NCBI GenBank assembly: GCA_031374115.1
Contig: JANMNO010000036.1
Coordinates: 32,762-96,761, forward strand
From: JAKFWF01 sp031374115
GTDB lineage: Bacteria; Pseudomonadota; Alphaproteobacteria; Rhizobiales; Hyphomicrobiaceae
Direction of reading: 5' to 3'
Length of the DNA: 64,000 nt
Shown here piece by piece: positions 35,362 through 43,431 of this stretch. The notes under the pieces are model-generated. The model was not told the origin of the DNA, searched no databases, and saw only the letters and a list, made by a program, of their open reading frames with translations. A program made the position numbers and the translations under genes. The number at the start of each line of letters is the position of its first letter. The first letter of the stretch is position 1.

Positions 35362-35562
35362 TTAGCGATTGTAGGGCATGTACTTTTTCACGATCTTGGC
35401 GTCGCTGTCGTTCAGCACCATGGTGCCGCGCGCCGAGCGGACGAACTTCGCTGTCCGCTTGATCATCCCGTGCCTCTTACCCTGGGCGGCGGCCTTCACC
35501 TTGCCCGAACCCGTCATCTTGAAGCGCTTTTTGGCGCCGCTCTTAGTCTTCAGCTTGGGCAT
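35362..35562 (-). CDS. rpmI: 50S ribosomal protein L35
   Basis: A 66-residue L35 starting MPKLKTKSGAKKRFKMTGSG and ending KKYMPYNR. Length and sequence are typical. The ATG at 35562 is preceded by AGGAGCAACCAA, a good ribosome-binding site; longer upstream frames are rejected. It is separated from infC by 237 bases that contain a strong hairpin (35671-35700), and from rplT by 54 bases. Confidence 0.98.
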   Translation of the reverse strand: MPKLKTKSGAKKRFKMTGSGKVKAAAQGKRHGMIKRTAKFVRSARGTMVLNDSDAKIVKKYMPYNR

Positions 35563-35670
35563 TTGGTTGCTCCTATTTTTGGTCGATCCCAATTGCCATG
35601 CCGGTCGGCATCGGCGCGCCCGAAACGTCGTCGCTTCGGGGGAGGTCGAAGAGTGTTGCAAACAGCATAA

Positions 35671-35700
35671 AGCCGCCACGGCATGCCCTGCCGGGCGGCT
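35671..35700 (-). terminator. Hairpin between infC and rpmI (attenuator or processing site)
   Basis: On the minus strand, a 7-bp outer stem AGCCGCC/GGCGGCT encloses a 5-bp stem CGGCA/TGCCG, then TTATGCTGTTT. The T tract is poor, so full termination is unlikely. It may partially end infC mRNA or mark a processing point and adjust the ratio of IF3 to L35/L20. Confidence 0.5.
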
Positions 35701-35799
35701 TCGAGAGTGGGTATACTTAGGAGCGTGCTTCAATGCAACAGCGTTGATGGTGAATGCGCCCGGCGACTGTACCCGTTGGCCGCCTAAACCTCACTTAGT

Positions 35800-36342
35800 T
35801 CATTTGGGGGCGAGGATCATGATCAGCTGACGCGCTTCGAAGCGGGGCTCGGTCTCGACTTTGGCGAAGCTCTCGATGTCGACCTTCACGCGCTTCAGCA
35901 CGTTCATGCCGAGTTCCTGGTGGGCCATTTCACGGCCGCGAAATCGCAGGGTAACCTTGACCTTGTCGCCTTCCTCGAAGAACCGGCGCATCGAGCGCAT
36001 CTTAACGTCGTAGTCGTGATCGTCGATGCTGGGGCGCATCTTGATCTCCTTCAACTCGACCACTTTCTGGTTCTTGCGGGCTTCGGCGGCTTTCTTTTGT
36101 TCCTGGTATTTGAATTTGCCGTAGTCCATGATTTTGCAGACCGGTGGGTTCGCGTCAGGAGAAATCTCCACCAGGTCGACGCCGGCAGCGGCTGCGCGCT
36201 CAAGCGCATCGGACGTGGCGACAACACCGACGTTGGCGCCGGTCTCGTCGATCAGTCTAACTTCGCGGGCCCGGATCAATTCGTTGATCTTAGGACCTTT
36301 GGGCTCGCGCTCTTGGTTGTCTCGTGTAGCTGGACGGCGGAT
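35800..36342 (-). CDS. infC: Translation initiation factor IF-3 (AUC start codon)
   Basis: IF-3 binds the 30S subunit and rejects non-canonical start codons. The conserved N-terminal sequence RRPATRDNQEREPKGPKINE continues upstream of the first internal TTG. The only codon at the right place is ATC at 36342, seven bases after GAGGAG. This gives 180 residues, the normal IF-3 length, with the linker helix (KYQEQKKAAEARKNQKVVEL) and the C-terminal RNA-binding domain intact. Rare start codons (AUU in E. coli) let IF-3 limit its own synthesis, so AUC here is very likely functional. Annotation tools would truncate this gene. Confidence 0.93.
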   Translation of the reverse strand: MRRPATRDNQEREPKGPKINELIRAREVRLIDETGANVGVVATSDALERAAAAGVDLVEISPDANPPVCKIMDYGKFKYQEQKKAAEARKNQKVVELKEIKMRPSIDDHDYDVKMRSMRRFFEEGDKVKVTLRFRGREMAHQELGMNVLKRVKVDIESFAKVETEPRFEARQLIMILAPK

Positions 36343-36496
36343 GTTCGTTCTCCTCAGGTTGCTTCAGGGGTATGGTTGGTTCGTATAGTGATGCGACAAA
36401 GCGCCCGAACAATCCGCAAGCCGCGCCCGATAGTCAAGCGGAAGCCAGCGAATTATCGACAGCTGGTAACGATCGAAAGTTGCGGCGCAGTCCAAT

Positions 36497-36967
36497 TCAA
36501 CCCTTCACGTCGAGCAATTCTACATCGAACATCAACGTCGCGTTCGGCGGGATTACGCCACCGGCGCCGCGAGCGCCGTAGCCCAGTTCGGGCGGGATGA
36601 TCAGTGTACGCTTCCCGCCCACCTTCATGCTCGCCACGCCCTCGTCCCAGCCGCCGATGACCTGCCGCTTGCCAATCGAGAACTCGAACGGCTGACCGCG
36701 ATCGAGTGAACTGTCGAATTTCTGGCCTTTGACGCCGTTGTTATAAAGCCAGCCGGTGTAATGCATGATGCAGATCTGACCGGTTTTGGGGCTGGCGCCA
36801 GAGCCGACCGTCGTGTCGGTGATCTTCAAGCCCGAAGGTGTGGTGGTCATGGTGCTCCCGGCGGCCTGTGCCGCAGCTGTGTTTGTTTGGCCGAACACAT
36901 AGATGCTGGCTGATGCGAATACAACGCCGGCTGCTAGCAGGACGATCGCGCGTGGGAAAGCTCGCAT
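36497..36967 (-). CDS. FKBP-type peptidyl-prolyl cis-trans isomerase
   Basis: A 156-residue secreted or membrane-anchored FKBP. The N-terminal hydrophobic segment (about 5-27) is a signal peptide or anchor. The FKBP domain shows KFDSSLDRGQPFEFSIGKRQ, VIGGWDEGVASMKVGGKR and LGYGARGAGGVIPPNATL, with the substrate-pocket Asp, Phe, Val-Ile and Tyr residues. It speeds proline isomerisation during protein folding, here in the periplasm. Start 36967 is preferred over an ATG four codons earlier because GAGGAA sits nine bases before it. Confidence 0.93.
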   Translation of the reverse strand: MRAFPRAIVLLAAGVVFASASIYVFGQTNTAAAQAAGSTMTTTPSGLKITDTTVGSGASPKTGQICIMHYTGWLYNNGVKGQKFDSSLDRGQPFEFSIGKRQVIGGWDEGVASMKVGGKRTLIIPPELGYGARGAGGVIPPNATLMFDVELLDVKG

Positions 36968-37096
36968 TGTGTTCCTCATCGAAATTGTTCGCTCTAAAGT
37001 GAATTACCAGTTTAGCTTGGCTGCGATCGACGGCAGAATTTTTCGAGCAACTCCCGTGTTTCGCTTTACCGTTAAAAGTTTAGGAGGATCACCACA

Positions 37097-37420
37097 ATGG
37101 CGTTTTACGAACTGCGTCAATACAAGATCAAGCCAGGCAAGATGGAAGCTTGGCTCAAGTACATGGAAGAAGAGATCATTCCTTTTCAGGTCGCCAAGGG
37201 CATGGTGATCACCGGTAGTTATCGTGGCGAAACCGACGATTCCGTGTACGTATGGACACGGCGGTTCGAGAGCGAAGCGGAGCGCGAGCGTCTCTATAAG
37301 GCAGTGTACGAGAGCGATCATTGGAAGAACATGATGTCGCCGATTGTCGGTGAGCTTATCGATCGTCCGTCCATCAGCGTTCAGCGTCTCGTGCCGACCA
37401 AACGATCGACTGTGCAATAA
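37097..37420 (+). CDS. NIPSNAP family protein
   Basis: A 107-residue alpha/beta ferredoxin-like barrel protein. It has the family opening FYELRQYKIKPGKMEAWLKYMEE and the VYVWTRRFESEAERERLYKAVYES and HWKNMMSPI segments. NIPSNAP proteins occur widely in proteobacteria as small dimers with no settled biochemical role. It has a good upstream GGAGGATCACC. It stands alone between fkpA-like and the long gene-poor region. Confidence 0.92.
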   Translation: MAFYELRQYKIKPGKMEAWLKYMEEEIIPFQVAKGMVITGSYRGETDDSVYVWTRRFESEAERERLYKAVYESDHWKNMMSPIVGELIDRPSISVQRLVPTKRSTVQ

Positions 37421-38484
37421 GCAGTAGCGCGCTGGCTGGTGGCGAGGCATTTGCCGAAACCGGATGTGGCTAACCGCAACGTTTCGTCCCTCACTCTACC
37501 TTTCAACGGAAAGTCACATGTGCCGTAATTAGACTTAGCGTCCCTTGACATTATCGCTGATAAGGACAACGTTTATGGGGTGACGTTCGTCGTGCTATTA
37601 TTTGAGCGATTTTGAGATGAGACCGCTCATCGTTGACATCACGCTCTAACGCACAATGCGATCGTTACGCGGATCAACAGCGAGTGGAGGCCGAATGACG
37701 CCACCTCAGCACCCAGTGAGCCTAAGCTGAAGAGCGAAGGCACGATTTGGCAGCGCAAACTGATCAGACCAAGTCGAACGCACCCAAAATACCTGGATTT
37801 TAAACGAGGTAATGCTCGTAAACAAGCCCGGCGTGGCTGGGCAGAGATCTGAATGATTACAACCCCGCGCGTGCGAATGCATCGCGGGGTTTATTCGTTC
37901 GATTGCGTTTCAGCTGCCGTGTACCTGCTTATTGTAATTTGCATTAATGTTGATGTTACTAGAAAGCAGATTGCGGGGAATGAAGCTGCAGCTTTTCAAG
38001 AGACGAAGATGCAGCGAAGAAGAATGCGCCTGTGATATCAATCGTTTCGTTTCAAACCATCCGTTCTCTTATGATGTGCCATGCTGCTCGCGTTGATAGA
38101 CGTCTCTAGGCGGCGCATAGCGGGAATGCGGGTGCATGTTGGGCTGCAGCGCGTACCCGCCCCTGCAATGGGTTTCTAGTGCGGGTTTTCTGTGCTGGGT
38201 CGAAAGTGCCTCCCAGCTTGCAGCGCATGTCTGCATTAGGTGCAGCAGCCGTCTGCAAATCTAACCGGACGGAAGTGCCAACGCAGACAATCTTTCGCGA
38301 AGTTCGGCGACGGGTTCGCTGAGCTCGAAGCGCGAAGATGCGGCGCGACACTCGTCGTAAGCGTCCACCGGCCTGTAACTGTGGCACTTCGCATGACAGC
38401 TGCGCACGCAATTCCACTTGCCGCGCGTCCCAAGGCGTCCTTTATACGGCTTCAAGGACACTCAACCTGCCGGGAAGGACCCCC
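37421..38484. other. Gene-poor 1.06 kb region
   Basis: No convincing coding gene. From about 37637 to 37855 a plus-strand frame is open for about 72 codons and reads a basic peptide containing LKSEGTIWQRKLIRPSRTH, but it has no ATG, GTG or TTG start. Immediately after its TGA a 60-residue frame begins (37853-38035), which I do not trust. A strong hairpin at 37861-37891 lies just past that TGA. The left part is lower in GC than the neighbours. The right part (38040-38484) has no recognisable features apart from the promoter region of the downstream dehydrogenase. Confidence 0.5.
37861..37891 (+). terminator. Strong hairpin, possible bidirectional terminator
   Basis: A 9-bp perfect stem, AACCCCGCG/CGCGGGGTT, with an inner TGC/GCA pairing around GAAT, followed by TATTCGTT. 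It suggests that something upstream (37.5-37.86 kb) is transcribed, though no clear product is seen. Confidence 0.6.
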
Positions 38485-39915
38485 ATGTACGAAACGCTGC
38501 AGCATTATATCGATGGCAAGTGGACGAAGGGCACATCGTCCAAGGCTCAGGACGTCATGAACCCCTCGACGAACGCCGTGCTCGGTTCATTGCCGCACGC
38601 TTCGAAGGAAGATCTCGATGCAGCGCTTGCCTCGGCCGAGCGAGGTTTCCAGCAGTGGCGCAAGATTTCCGCCTTCGAGCGCTCGAAAATTCTGCGAAAA
38701 GCCGGCGATCTCATCCGTACCCGCGCGGATGCTATCGCGACCATCCTGAGCCAAGAGCAGGGCAAGATCCTCGCCGAAGCTAAGATGGAAGTGCAAGGTT
38801 CCGCCGACATCTGTGATTGGTTTGCTGAAGAAGGCCGCCGCGCCTACGGCCGCATCATTCCCGCGCGTGCCGACGGCGTGCGCAACATGGTAATCCTCGA
38901 GCCGGTCGGTCCGGTCGCAGGCTTCAGCCCGTGGAACTTTCCCGTAACCCAGGCGGTGCGCAAGATTGCTGCTGCTTTGGCCGCCGGTTGTTCAATCATC
39001 GTCAAGTGCCCGGAAGAAACGCCAGGCTCGCCGATCGCGATGCTCAAGTGCTTCATCGATGCCGGCGTCCCGGCTGGCGTGATCAACCTCGTCTACGGCG
39101 TCCCCGCCGAAATTTCCGAGTATCTGATCCCCTCGCCGATTATCCGCAAGATCTCGTTCACCGGCTCGGTGCCAGTCGGCAAGCACCTCGCCGCCCTCGC
39201 TGGCATGCACATGAAGCGTGCGACGATGGAACTTGGCGGCCATGCACCGGTGCTCGTCTTCGACGACGCTAATGCGGAAGAAGTCGCCAACCTGACGACT
39301 GGCTTAAAATTCCGTAACGCCGGTCAGGTCTGCATCTCGCCGACCCGGTTCTTCCTGCACGACAAGGTCTACGACAAGTTCGTTGCGCAGTTCACGTCCA
39401 ACGCCAAGGGCCTCAAGGTCGGCGATGGCCTCGATCCAAAGAGTACGATGGGTGCGCTCGCTAATCCGCGCCGCATCAACGCCATGGAATCGATCATCAT
39501 GGATGCGCAGGAAAAGGGTGCCAAGGTCGCGACCGGCGGCAAACGCATCGGCAATCAGGGCAATTTCTTCGAGCCGACAGTGCTGACCGATGTGCCAGCC
39601 AACGCCAATATCATGACCCAGGAGCCGTTCGGCCCCGTGGCGATCATGATCCGTTTCAAGGATACCGACAAGATGCTGGCCGAGGCGAACAGCCTTCCGT
39701 TCGGCCTCGCCAGCTATGCCTTCACGCACAACGGCAAGACCGCTGCCCAGGTCGCAGATACGCTCGACCACGGCATGGTGACGATCAACCACCAGGGCTT
39801 AGCCCTGCCTGAGACGCCGTTCGGCGGCGTCAAGGATTCAGGCTACGGCCACGAAGGCGGTATCGAAGGTCTCAATGCCTACATGGCGACGAAGTTCGTC
39901 AGCTATATGGGTTGA
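38485..39915 (+). CDS. NAD(P)-dependent succinate-semialdehyde-type aldehyde dehydrogenase
   Basis: A 476-residue aldehyde dehydrogenase. The cofactor loop FTGSVPVGKHLAALAG, the catalytic Glu in ATMELGGHAPV (E249) and the nucleophile in NAGQVCISPTRF (C283) are in place, and FSPWNFPVTQAVRKIAAALA is typical of the GabD/SSADH group. It would oxidise succinate semialdehyde or a similar short aldehyde to the acid. The ATG at 38485 follows GGAAGGACCCCC, and upstream in-frame codons do not fit the family N-terminus. It is a lone gene followed by two palindromic repeats and a tRNA. Confidence 0.88.
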   Translation: MYETLQHYIDGKWTKGTSSKAQDVMNPSTNAVLGSLPHASKEDLDAALASAERGFQQWRKISAFERSKILRKAGDLIRTRADAIATILSQEQGKILAEAKMEVQGSADICDWFAEEGRRAYGRIIPARADGVRNMVILEPVGPVAGFSPWNFPVTQAVRKIAAALAAGCSIIVKCPEETPGSPIAMLKCFIDAGVPAGVINLVYGVPAEISEYLIPSPIIRKISFTGSVPVGKHLAALAGMHMKRATMELGGHAPVLVFDDANAEEVANLTTGLKFRNAGQVCISPTRFFLHDKVYDKFVAQFTSNAKGLKVGDGLDPKSTMGALANPRRINAMESIIMDAQEKGAKVATGGKRIGNQGNFFEPTVLTDVPANANIMTQEPFGPVAIMIRFKDTDKMLAEANSLPFGLASYAFTHNGKTAAQVADTLDHGMVTINHQGLALPETPFGGVKDSGYGHEGGIEGLNAYMATKFVSYMG

Positions 39916-39924
39916 ATCACGGTC

Positions 39925-39959
39925 GCATCCGGCCGGCTCCGCGCAGTGGCGTCGGATGC
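39925..39959. repeat. Palindromic repeat family A, copy 2
   Basis: A 35-base imperfect palindrome with arms GCATCCG/CGGATGC, nearly identical to 610-644 and 39982-40016. It begins 10 bases after the dehydrogenase stop codon. Together with its 22-base 3' flank (GGCAACTAAGATTG...) it forms one 57-base unit that is repeated directly. Confidence 0.8.
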
Positions 39960-39981
39960 GGCAACTAAGATTGTTACCGCC

Positions 39982-40016
39982 GCATCCGGCCGGCTCCGCG
40001 CAGTGGAGTCGGATGC
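39982..40016. repeat. Palindromic repeat family A, copy 3
   Basis: The same 35-base palindrome, 57 bases after copy 2, with the same GGCAACTAAGATTG flank. The two copies therefore arose by direct duplication of a unit larger than the palindrome. Confidence 0.8.
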
Positions 40017-40027
40017 GGCAACTAAGA

Positions 40028-40063
40028 TTGACATCGACCCGTGCGCACTCTAAGCACGGGTCG
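40028..40063 (+). promoter_or_regulatory. Possible tRNA-Leu promoter with perfect 10-bp inverted repeat
   Basis: TTGACA at 40028-40033 is a perfect -35 match, but the hexamer 17 bases later (TAAGCA) is a poor -10. A perfect inverted repeat, CGACCCGTGC (40035-40044) and GCACGGGTCG (40054-40063), ends three bases before the mature tRNA. It could be an operator, or a 5'-leader hairpin removed by RNase P. Confidence 0.4.
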
Positions 40064-40066
40064 CTT

Positions 40067-40151
40067 GCCCAGATGGCGGAATTGGTAGACGCACTGCTTT
40101 CAGGTAGCAGCGCCGCAAGGCGTGAAGGTTCGAGTCCTTTTCTGGGCACCA
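40067..40151 (+). tRNA. tRNA-Leu (anticodon CAG)
   Basis: An 85-base tRNA including an encoded CCA. The acceptor arm is GCCCAGA paired with TCTGGGC, the D arm GCGGAATTGGTAGACGC, the anticodon arm CTGCT-TTCAGGT-AGCAG with anticodon CAG, a long class II variable arm (CGCCGCAAGGCG) typical of Leu, and a T arm with GGTTCGAGTCC. It reads CUG codons, the main Leu codon in high-GC genomes. tRNA-Leu genes are frequent integration sites, but no integrase or attachment repeat is present. Confidence 0.97.
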
Positions 40152-40198
40152 TTTCATCAATCTACGGGCCGTTAACCGCCTTACAACTGCTCATGTCG

Positions 40199-40648
40199 TC
40201 ATGCGTTCGCACCGGCGACATCGAACGCGACATCTATGTTGCCGCGTGTGGCATGGGAGTAGGGGCAGATCTTCTCGTGCGCTTCCCGCACCAGTTGGGC
40301 GAGTTCGGCTTGAGCGATGCCCGGTTCTTCAACACGCATTTTGACCTCGAGGCCAAAGCCACCGCCTTCGCGCGGGCCGACTGAAACGGCGCATTGAATT
40401 TTCGCTTTGCTTGCATCTTTCTTGTGCTGTTTGGCGACGAAGTCGAGCGCTCCGCCGAAACACGCGGCGTACCCGGCGGCAAATAGGTGCTCCGGCGTGG
40501 TCGTTCCAGGCTTTCCGGGCCCACCCATCTCTTTTGGAACAGAGAGATTTGCCGATACCAGACCATCGGTCGACTCCGTATGGCCATTGCGTCCACCTGT
40601 GGCAGTTGCTGTCGCGGTAACGAGAGGCTTGATCGAATTGGCAGACAT
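40199..40648 (-). CDS. ohr: Organic hydroperoxide resistance protein (Ohr)
   Basis: A 149-residue OsmC/Ohr thiol peroxidase. The peroxidatic Cys is in AAGYAACFGGAL (C63) and the resolving Cys in HEKICPYSHATRGN (C128); both Ohr-specific motifs are present, and C86 is extra. It reduces organic and fatty-acid hydroperoxides using lipoylated partners. No ohrR regulator lies next to it, unlike the common ohrR-ohr pair, so control is in trans or absent. Confidence 0.93.
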   Translation of the reverse strand: MSANSIKPLVTATATATGGRNGHTESTDGLVSANLSVPKEMGGPGKPGTTTPEHLFAAGYAACFGGALDFVAKQHKKDASKAKIQCAVSVGPREGGGFGLEVKMRVEEPGIAQAELAQLVREAHEKICPYSHATRGNIDVAFDVAGANA

Positions 40649-40826
40649 TAGGCGCTCCTTGTTTGCTTGGTTTGTAGAATCGGGTCAGCGAAGATGCGGT
40701 ATGCAAGCGGATAACATATCGATACATGCCGGTGCAGCTGTCTGATCCGACGAGGCTATGAACCGGTTTTACATGATCATCCGCGCGCCAGTTGTGAAGG
40801 CCTATTCACGCGAAGTCCTTGATTGC

Positions 40827-41888
40827 CTAGCCCGGTAACTTGGGCCGGCACTGCGGGCTGCCACATCCTCTCACAACCCCGGCTCCCGTCCCAAAAGCAT
40901 CGGCGATCAGTTGGTAGCTGTGCACCCGGACCGCCTCGTCGTAGGCCCAGGTGACGATGGCCATTTCGACGGCGCCGGTTTGCGCTGCGAGATCGCGGAT
41001 GCGCTGGGCGACGGCGGGACCGGTGCCGATGAAGGCGTTGCGGCGATAGCCGTCCATGCGCGCGCGGTCGGCCTCGCAATAGTCGTGAGCGGCCGCAGCG
41101 TTCGGTGATTCCAGGGGCAAGAACACGCCACGGTCGCGAAATAGGCGGAATCGCGCGCGTGACATGAAATGATATTGCGCTTCCTCGTCGGTGCCAGCTG
41201 CGAGTGCCCACACGCACAGCGCCGGTTTGGGTTCGGGATGCCTGGCGCTTGGCTGATAGTTGTCGCGATAGATGCGCAAGGCCTCGGCGCCGCCCGCGCC
41301 ATCGGTGAAGAACCACGCAAACGCATAGGGCAATCCGAAGTAGGCCGCGACCTGGGCGCCGTAGTCGGAGCTGCCGAGGATCCAAATCTCCGGCGACGTG
41401 TCGCCAGCGGGATAGGCACGCACGCTGGCGAACGGATGGCCCTCGCGCAACGGCGTGTTGGTGAGCCACGCTTGCAGATCGCGAATGTCGTTGGGGAACT
41501 GGGCGGGTCTCTCGTTCGCCTGCGGATTAAGCGCGTATGCGGTGCGGCCGTCGGAGCCGGGTGCACGTCCAAGGCCAAGGTCGATGCGGCCCGGCGCGAT
41601 GGCTTCGAGGATACGGAACTGCTCCGCCACCTTAAGCGGCGAATAGTGCGGCAGCATCACCCCGGCGCTGCCGACCCGAATGCGCGAGGTGGTGGCTGCG
41701 ATCGCTGCGATTAGAACCTCCGGCGCGGTGCCGACGATCGTTTCGTTGCTGTGGTGCTCCGATACCCAGAAGCGTTTATAGCCCATATCCTCGGTCATCT
41801 TGGCCAGCGCAATGGTATTGCGGATCGCCTCACCCTGTGGCCGTCCGGCAAGCGCGATCGACTGGTCGAGAACTGAGAGCGTGAGCAC
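40827..41888 (-). CDS. LLM-class flavin-dependent oxidoreductase
   Basis: A 353-residue luciferase-like TIM-barrel protein. It opens with LTLSVLDQSIALAGRPQGEA and contains the family's GYKRFWVSEHHSNETIVGTA region (about 35-54), RIRVGSAGVMLPHYSPLKVAEQF, and GRIDLGLGRAPGSD, which mark the MsnO8/YhbW-like subgroup. Members use reduced FMN or F420 to oxidise small substrates; most are uncharacterised. Divergent from a short VOC gene. Confidence 0.92.
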   Translation of the reverse strand: MLTLSVLDQSIALAGRPQGEAIRNTIALAKMTEDMGYKRFWVSEHHSNETIVGTAPEVLIAAIAATTSRIRVGSAGVMLPHYSPLKVAEQFRILEAIAPGRIDLGLGRAPGSDGRTAYALNPQANERPAQFPNDIRDLQAWLTNTPLREGHPFASVRAYPAGDTSPEIWILGSSDYGAQVAAYFGLPYAFAWFFTDGAGGAEALRIYRDNYQPSARHPEPKPALCVWALAAGTDEEAQYHFMSRARFRLFRDRGVFLPLESPNAAAAHDYCEADRARMDGYRRNAFIGTGPAVAQRIRDLAAQTGAVEMAIVTWAYDEAVRVHSYQLIADAFGTGAGVVRGCGSPQCRPKLPG

Positions 41889-41987
41889 CGCGTTTTTCCT
41901 CGATTGATTCGTGGCGATAAGCCAAATTGGCCGCTAATTTGGTCTAGTGCGAATAGTTGGCGTCGTCACCTGCAGAGATCAACCGAG

Positions 41988-42392
41988 ATGCTGGACCATG
42001 TTTCGATCGCCGTTGGCGACTTGTCCCGCGCAGCCAAGTTCTACGATGCGATTACGCAAGCTTTGGGCGTGCCGTGCGTGTGGCGCGAGGAGAGTGCGAT
42101 AGGCTACGGGCCACGCAATTCGGCGCAAGATGACGGCCTCTCGTACCTAACAATCCGCTCTACCGGAAAGTCCGGCGTGATGGCCGATGCACCCGGCTGC
42201 CACTGGTGTTTTCGTGCACCCTCGCGTGCCGCGGTGGACGCGTTTCACCAGACGGGCTTGGCGACAGGTGGCCAGTGTGATGGCCCACCCGGATTGCGGC
42301 CAGTATATCACAAGACTTACTATGCCGCCTTCCTGCTTGATCCCGATGGCAATTGCCTCGAGGCGGTTTGTCATCGTGCGGAAGCTGGATGA
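41988..42392 (+). CDS. Small VOC-family protein
   Basis: A 134-residue single VOC domain (glyoxalase/bleomycin-resistance fold). It opens MLDHVSIAVGDLSRAAKFYDAI and ends HKTYYAAFLLDPDGNCLEAVCH. The metal-ligand-type His at position 4 and Glu near the C-terminus are kept. Likely a dimer with a metal site; substrate unknown. The start at 41988 gives the family-typical MLDHV. Confidence 0.88.
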   Translation: MLDHVSIAVGDLSRAAKFYDAITQALGVPCVWREESAIGYGPRNSAQDDGLSYLTIRSTGKSGVMADAPGCHWCFRAPSRAAVDAFHQTGLATGGQCDGPPGLRPVYHKTYYAAFLLDPDGNCLEAVCHRAEAG

Positions 42393-42396
42393 CCGG

Positions 42397-42882
42397 CTAT
42401 TTCGGTTTCGCCGCAATCGCTGGATTGGGAACTGGCGTCGGCGTATCCCGGACCGGACGCGGCTGCATCTCGGCTTCGAGATCGTACGCCGGACACTTCT
42501 TCGCGGTGAGTTGCTGATTATAGGCCTCGAGCATCGCCCGGTCTCTAGCGAAGTCCGCGGCCGGATCCGTGCCATGTGACGTCCCGCCAAAAACCGGAAC
42601 CGCGACCGATTGCAAGCCACGGCCGAGCGCGCTGCTGTCGTTGCGCGCCATCGTGTCGCGGGCTTGCAAGATACGCAGCTGCATGCGGCCAGTCAGTTGC
42701 TTGCAGCTGAGCGATTTTTCTTGCGCGCTGAGCTCGAAGACTTCGCCTGCCCTGTGGCGATCCGTAACCTTCTGCCCCACCTGCGGTATCAGGCTGTCGG
42801 CGCCATTCTGAGCGCAGCCGCCGGCAACAACTGAGACGATGGCTACCAATATCGTGAGGAAAAAGCGTGTGCTGTTTGACAT
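42397..42882 (-). CDS. Putative lipoprotein of unknown function
   Basis: A 161-residue protein with an N-terminal hydrophobic segment and a lipobox VAGGC (about residue 23), so it is probably anchored in the outer or inner membrane. The mature part has two further cysteines, in LSCKQLTG and KKCPAYD, which could form a disulfide, and a Pro-rich tail. The start MSNSTRFFL is chosen at 42882 for the signal peptide; an ATG eight codons earlier is less fitting. No family recognised. It converges with the VOC gene, 4 bases apart. Confidence 0.7.
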   Translation of the reverse strand: MSNSTRFFLTILVAIVSVVAGGCAQNGADSLIPQVGQKVTDRHRAGEVFELSAQEKSLSCKQLTGRMQLRILQARDTMARNDSSALGRGLQSVAVPVFGGTSHGTDPAADFARDRAMLEAYNQQLTAKKCPAYDLEAEMQPRPVRDTPTPVPNPAIAAKPK

Positions 42883-43007
42883 TGTGCTGAAGCTTGGCCG
42901 CCGCATACAGGCGAATGTTTGGCAAAACGCGTGAGGGCTGATAAATATTCACCGCTCATACCACAATTGGATGGACCCGTTTTTTGCTTCTCCACAGGAG
43001 ATATGTC

Positions 43008-43409
43008 ATGCCGCAAACCATTACGCGCAGCGTCAAATCGATGGTCGACGAAGCCAAATCGCAGATCAAGGAATACTCCGCCGAAGAAGCGATCGAGCGT
43101 GCCCGCAGCGGTGAGGTGGTGTTGGTCGATATTCGCGATCCGCGCGAATTAGAGCGCGAAGGCCGCGTACCTGGTGCATTCCCCTGTACGCGCGGGATGG
43201 TCGAATTCTGGATCGATCCGGCCAGTTCCTATTTCAAACCGATCTTCGGTGAAGACAAGGAGTTCATTTTCTTTTGCGCCGGCGGATTGAGGTCCGCGCT
43301 GGCCACTAAAGTTGCTCAGGACATGGGTTTGAAACCCGTCGCGCATGTGGTCGGTGGCTTTGGCGCATGGAAAAAAGCAGGCGGTCCCGTCGAGGGCGGC
43401 GCGACGTGA
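43008..43409 (+). CDS. Rhodanese-like domain protein
   Basis: A 133-residue single-domain rhodanese. The aspartate-containing VVLVDIRDPRELEREGRVPGA is at about 37-57, and the active-site loop is CAGGLRS beginning at C90 (FFCAGGLRSALAT). The six-residue loop after Cys fits sulfurtransferases rather than Cdc25-like phosphatases. It may move sulfur from persulfides or thiosulfate; the real substrate is unknown. ACAGGAGATATGTC provides a good ribosome-binding site. Confidence 0.92.
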   Translation: MPQTITRSVKSMVDEAKSQIKEYSAEEAIERARSGEVVLVDIRDPRELEREGRVPGAFPCTRGMVEFWIDPASSYFKPIFGEDKEFIFFCAGGLRSALATKVAQDMGLKPVAHVVGGFGAWKKAGGPVEGGAT

Positions 43410-43431
43410 AAGATGCCGGCCGGACCATGCG

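Noticed and set aside
35378..35830. 150-residue plus-strand open frame
   Set aside because: Antisense to rpmI and the infC-rpmI gap; rpmI is certain.
37853..38035. 60-residue plus-strand open frame
   Set aside because: Begins inside a strong terminator-like hairpin, has no ribosome-binding site, and looks random apart from one hydrophobic patch.
39925..40016. Two palindromes as a CRISPR remnant
   Set aside because: Only two units with no differing spacers; the whole 57-base unit is duplicated, and a third copy lies alone after pnp.
40067..40151. tRNA-Leu as a mobile-element attachment site
   Set aside because: No integrase, no repeated tRNA 3' end within the window, and the neighbours look native.
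39875..40384. 169-residue plus-strand open frame
   Set aside because: Runs through two palindromic repeats and tRNA-Leu; not a protein gene.
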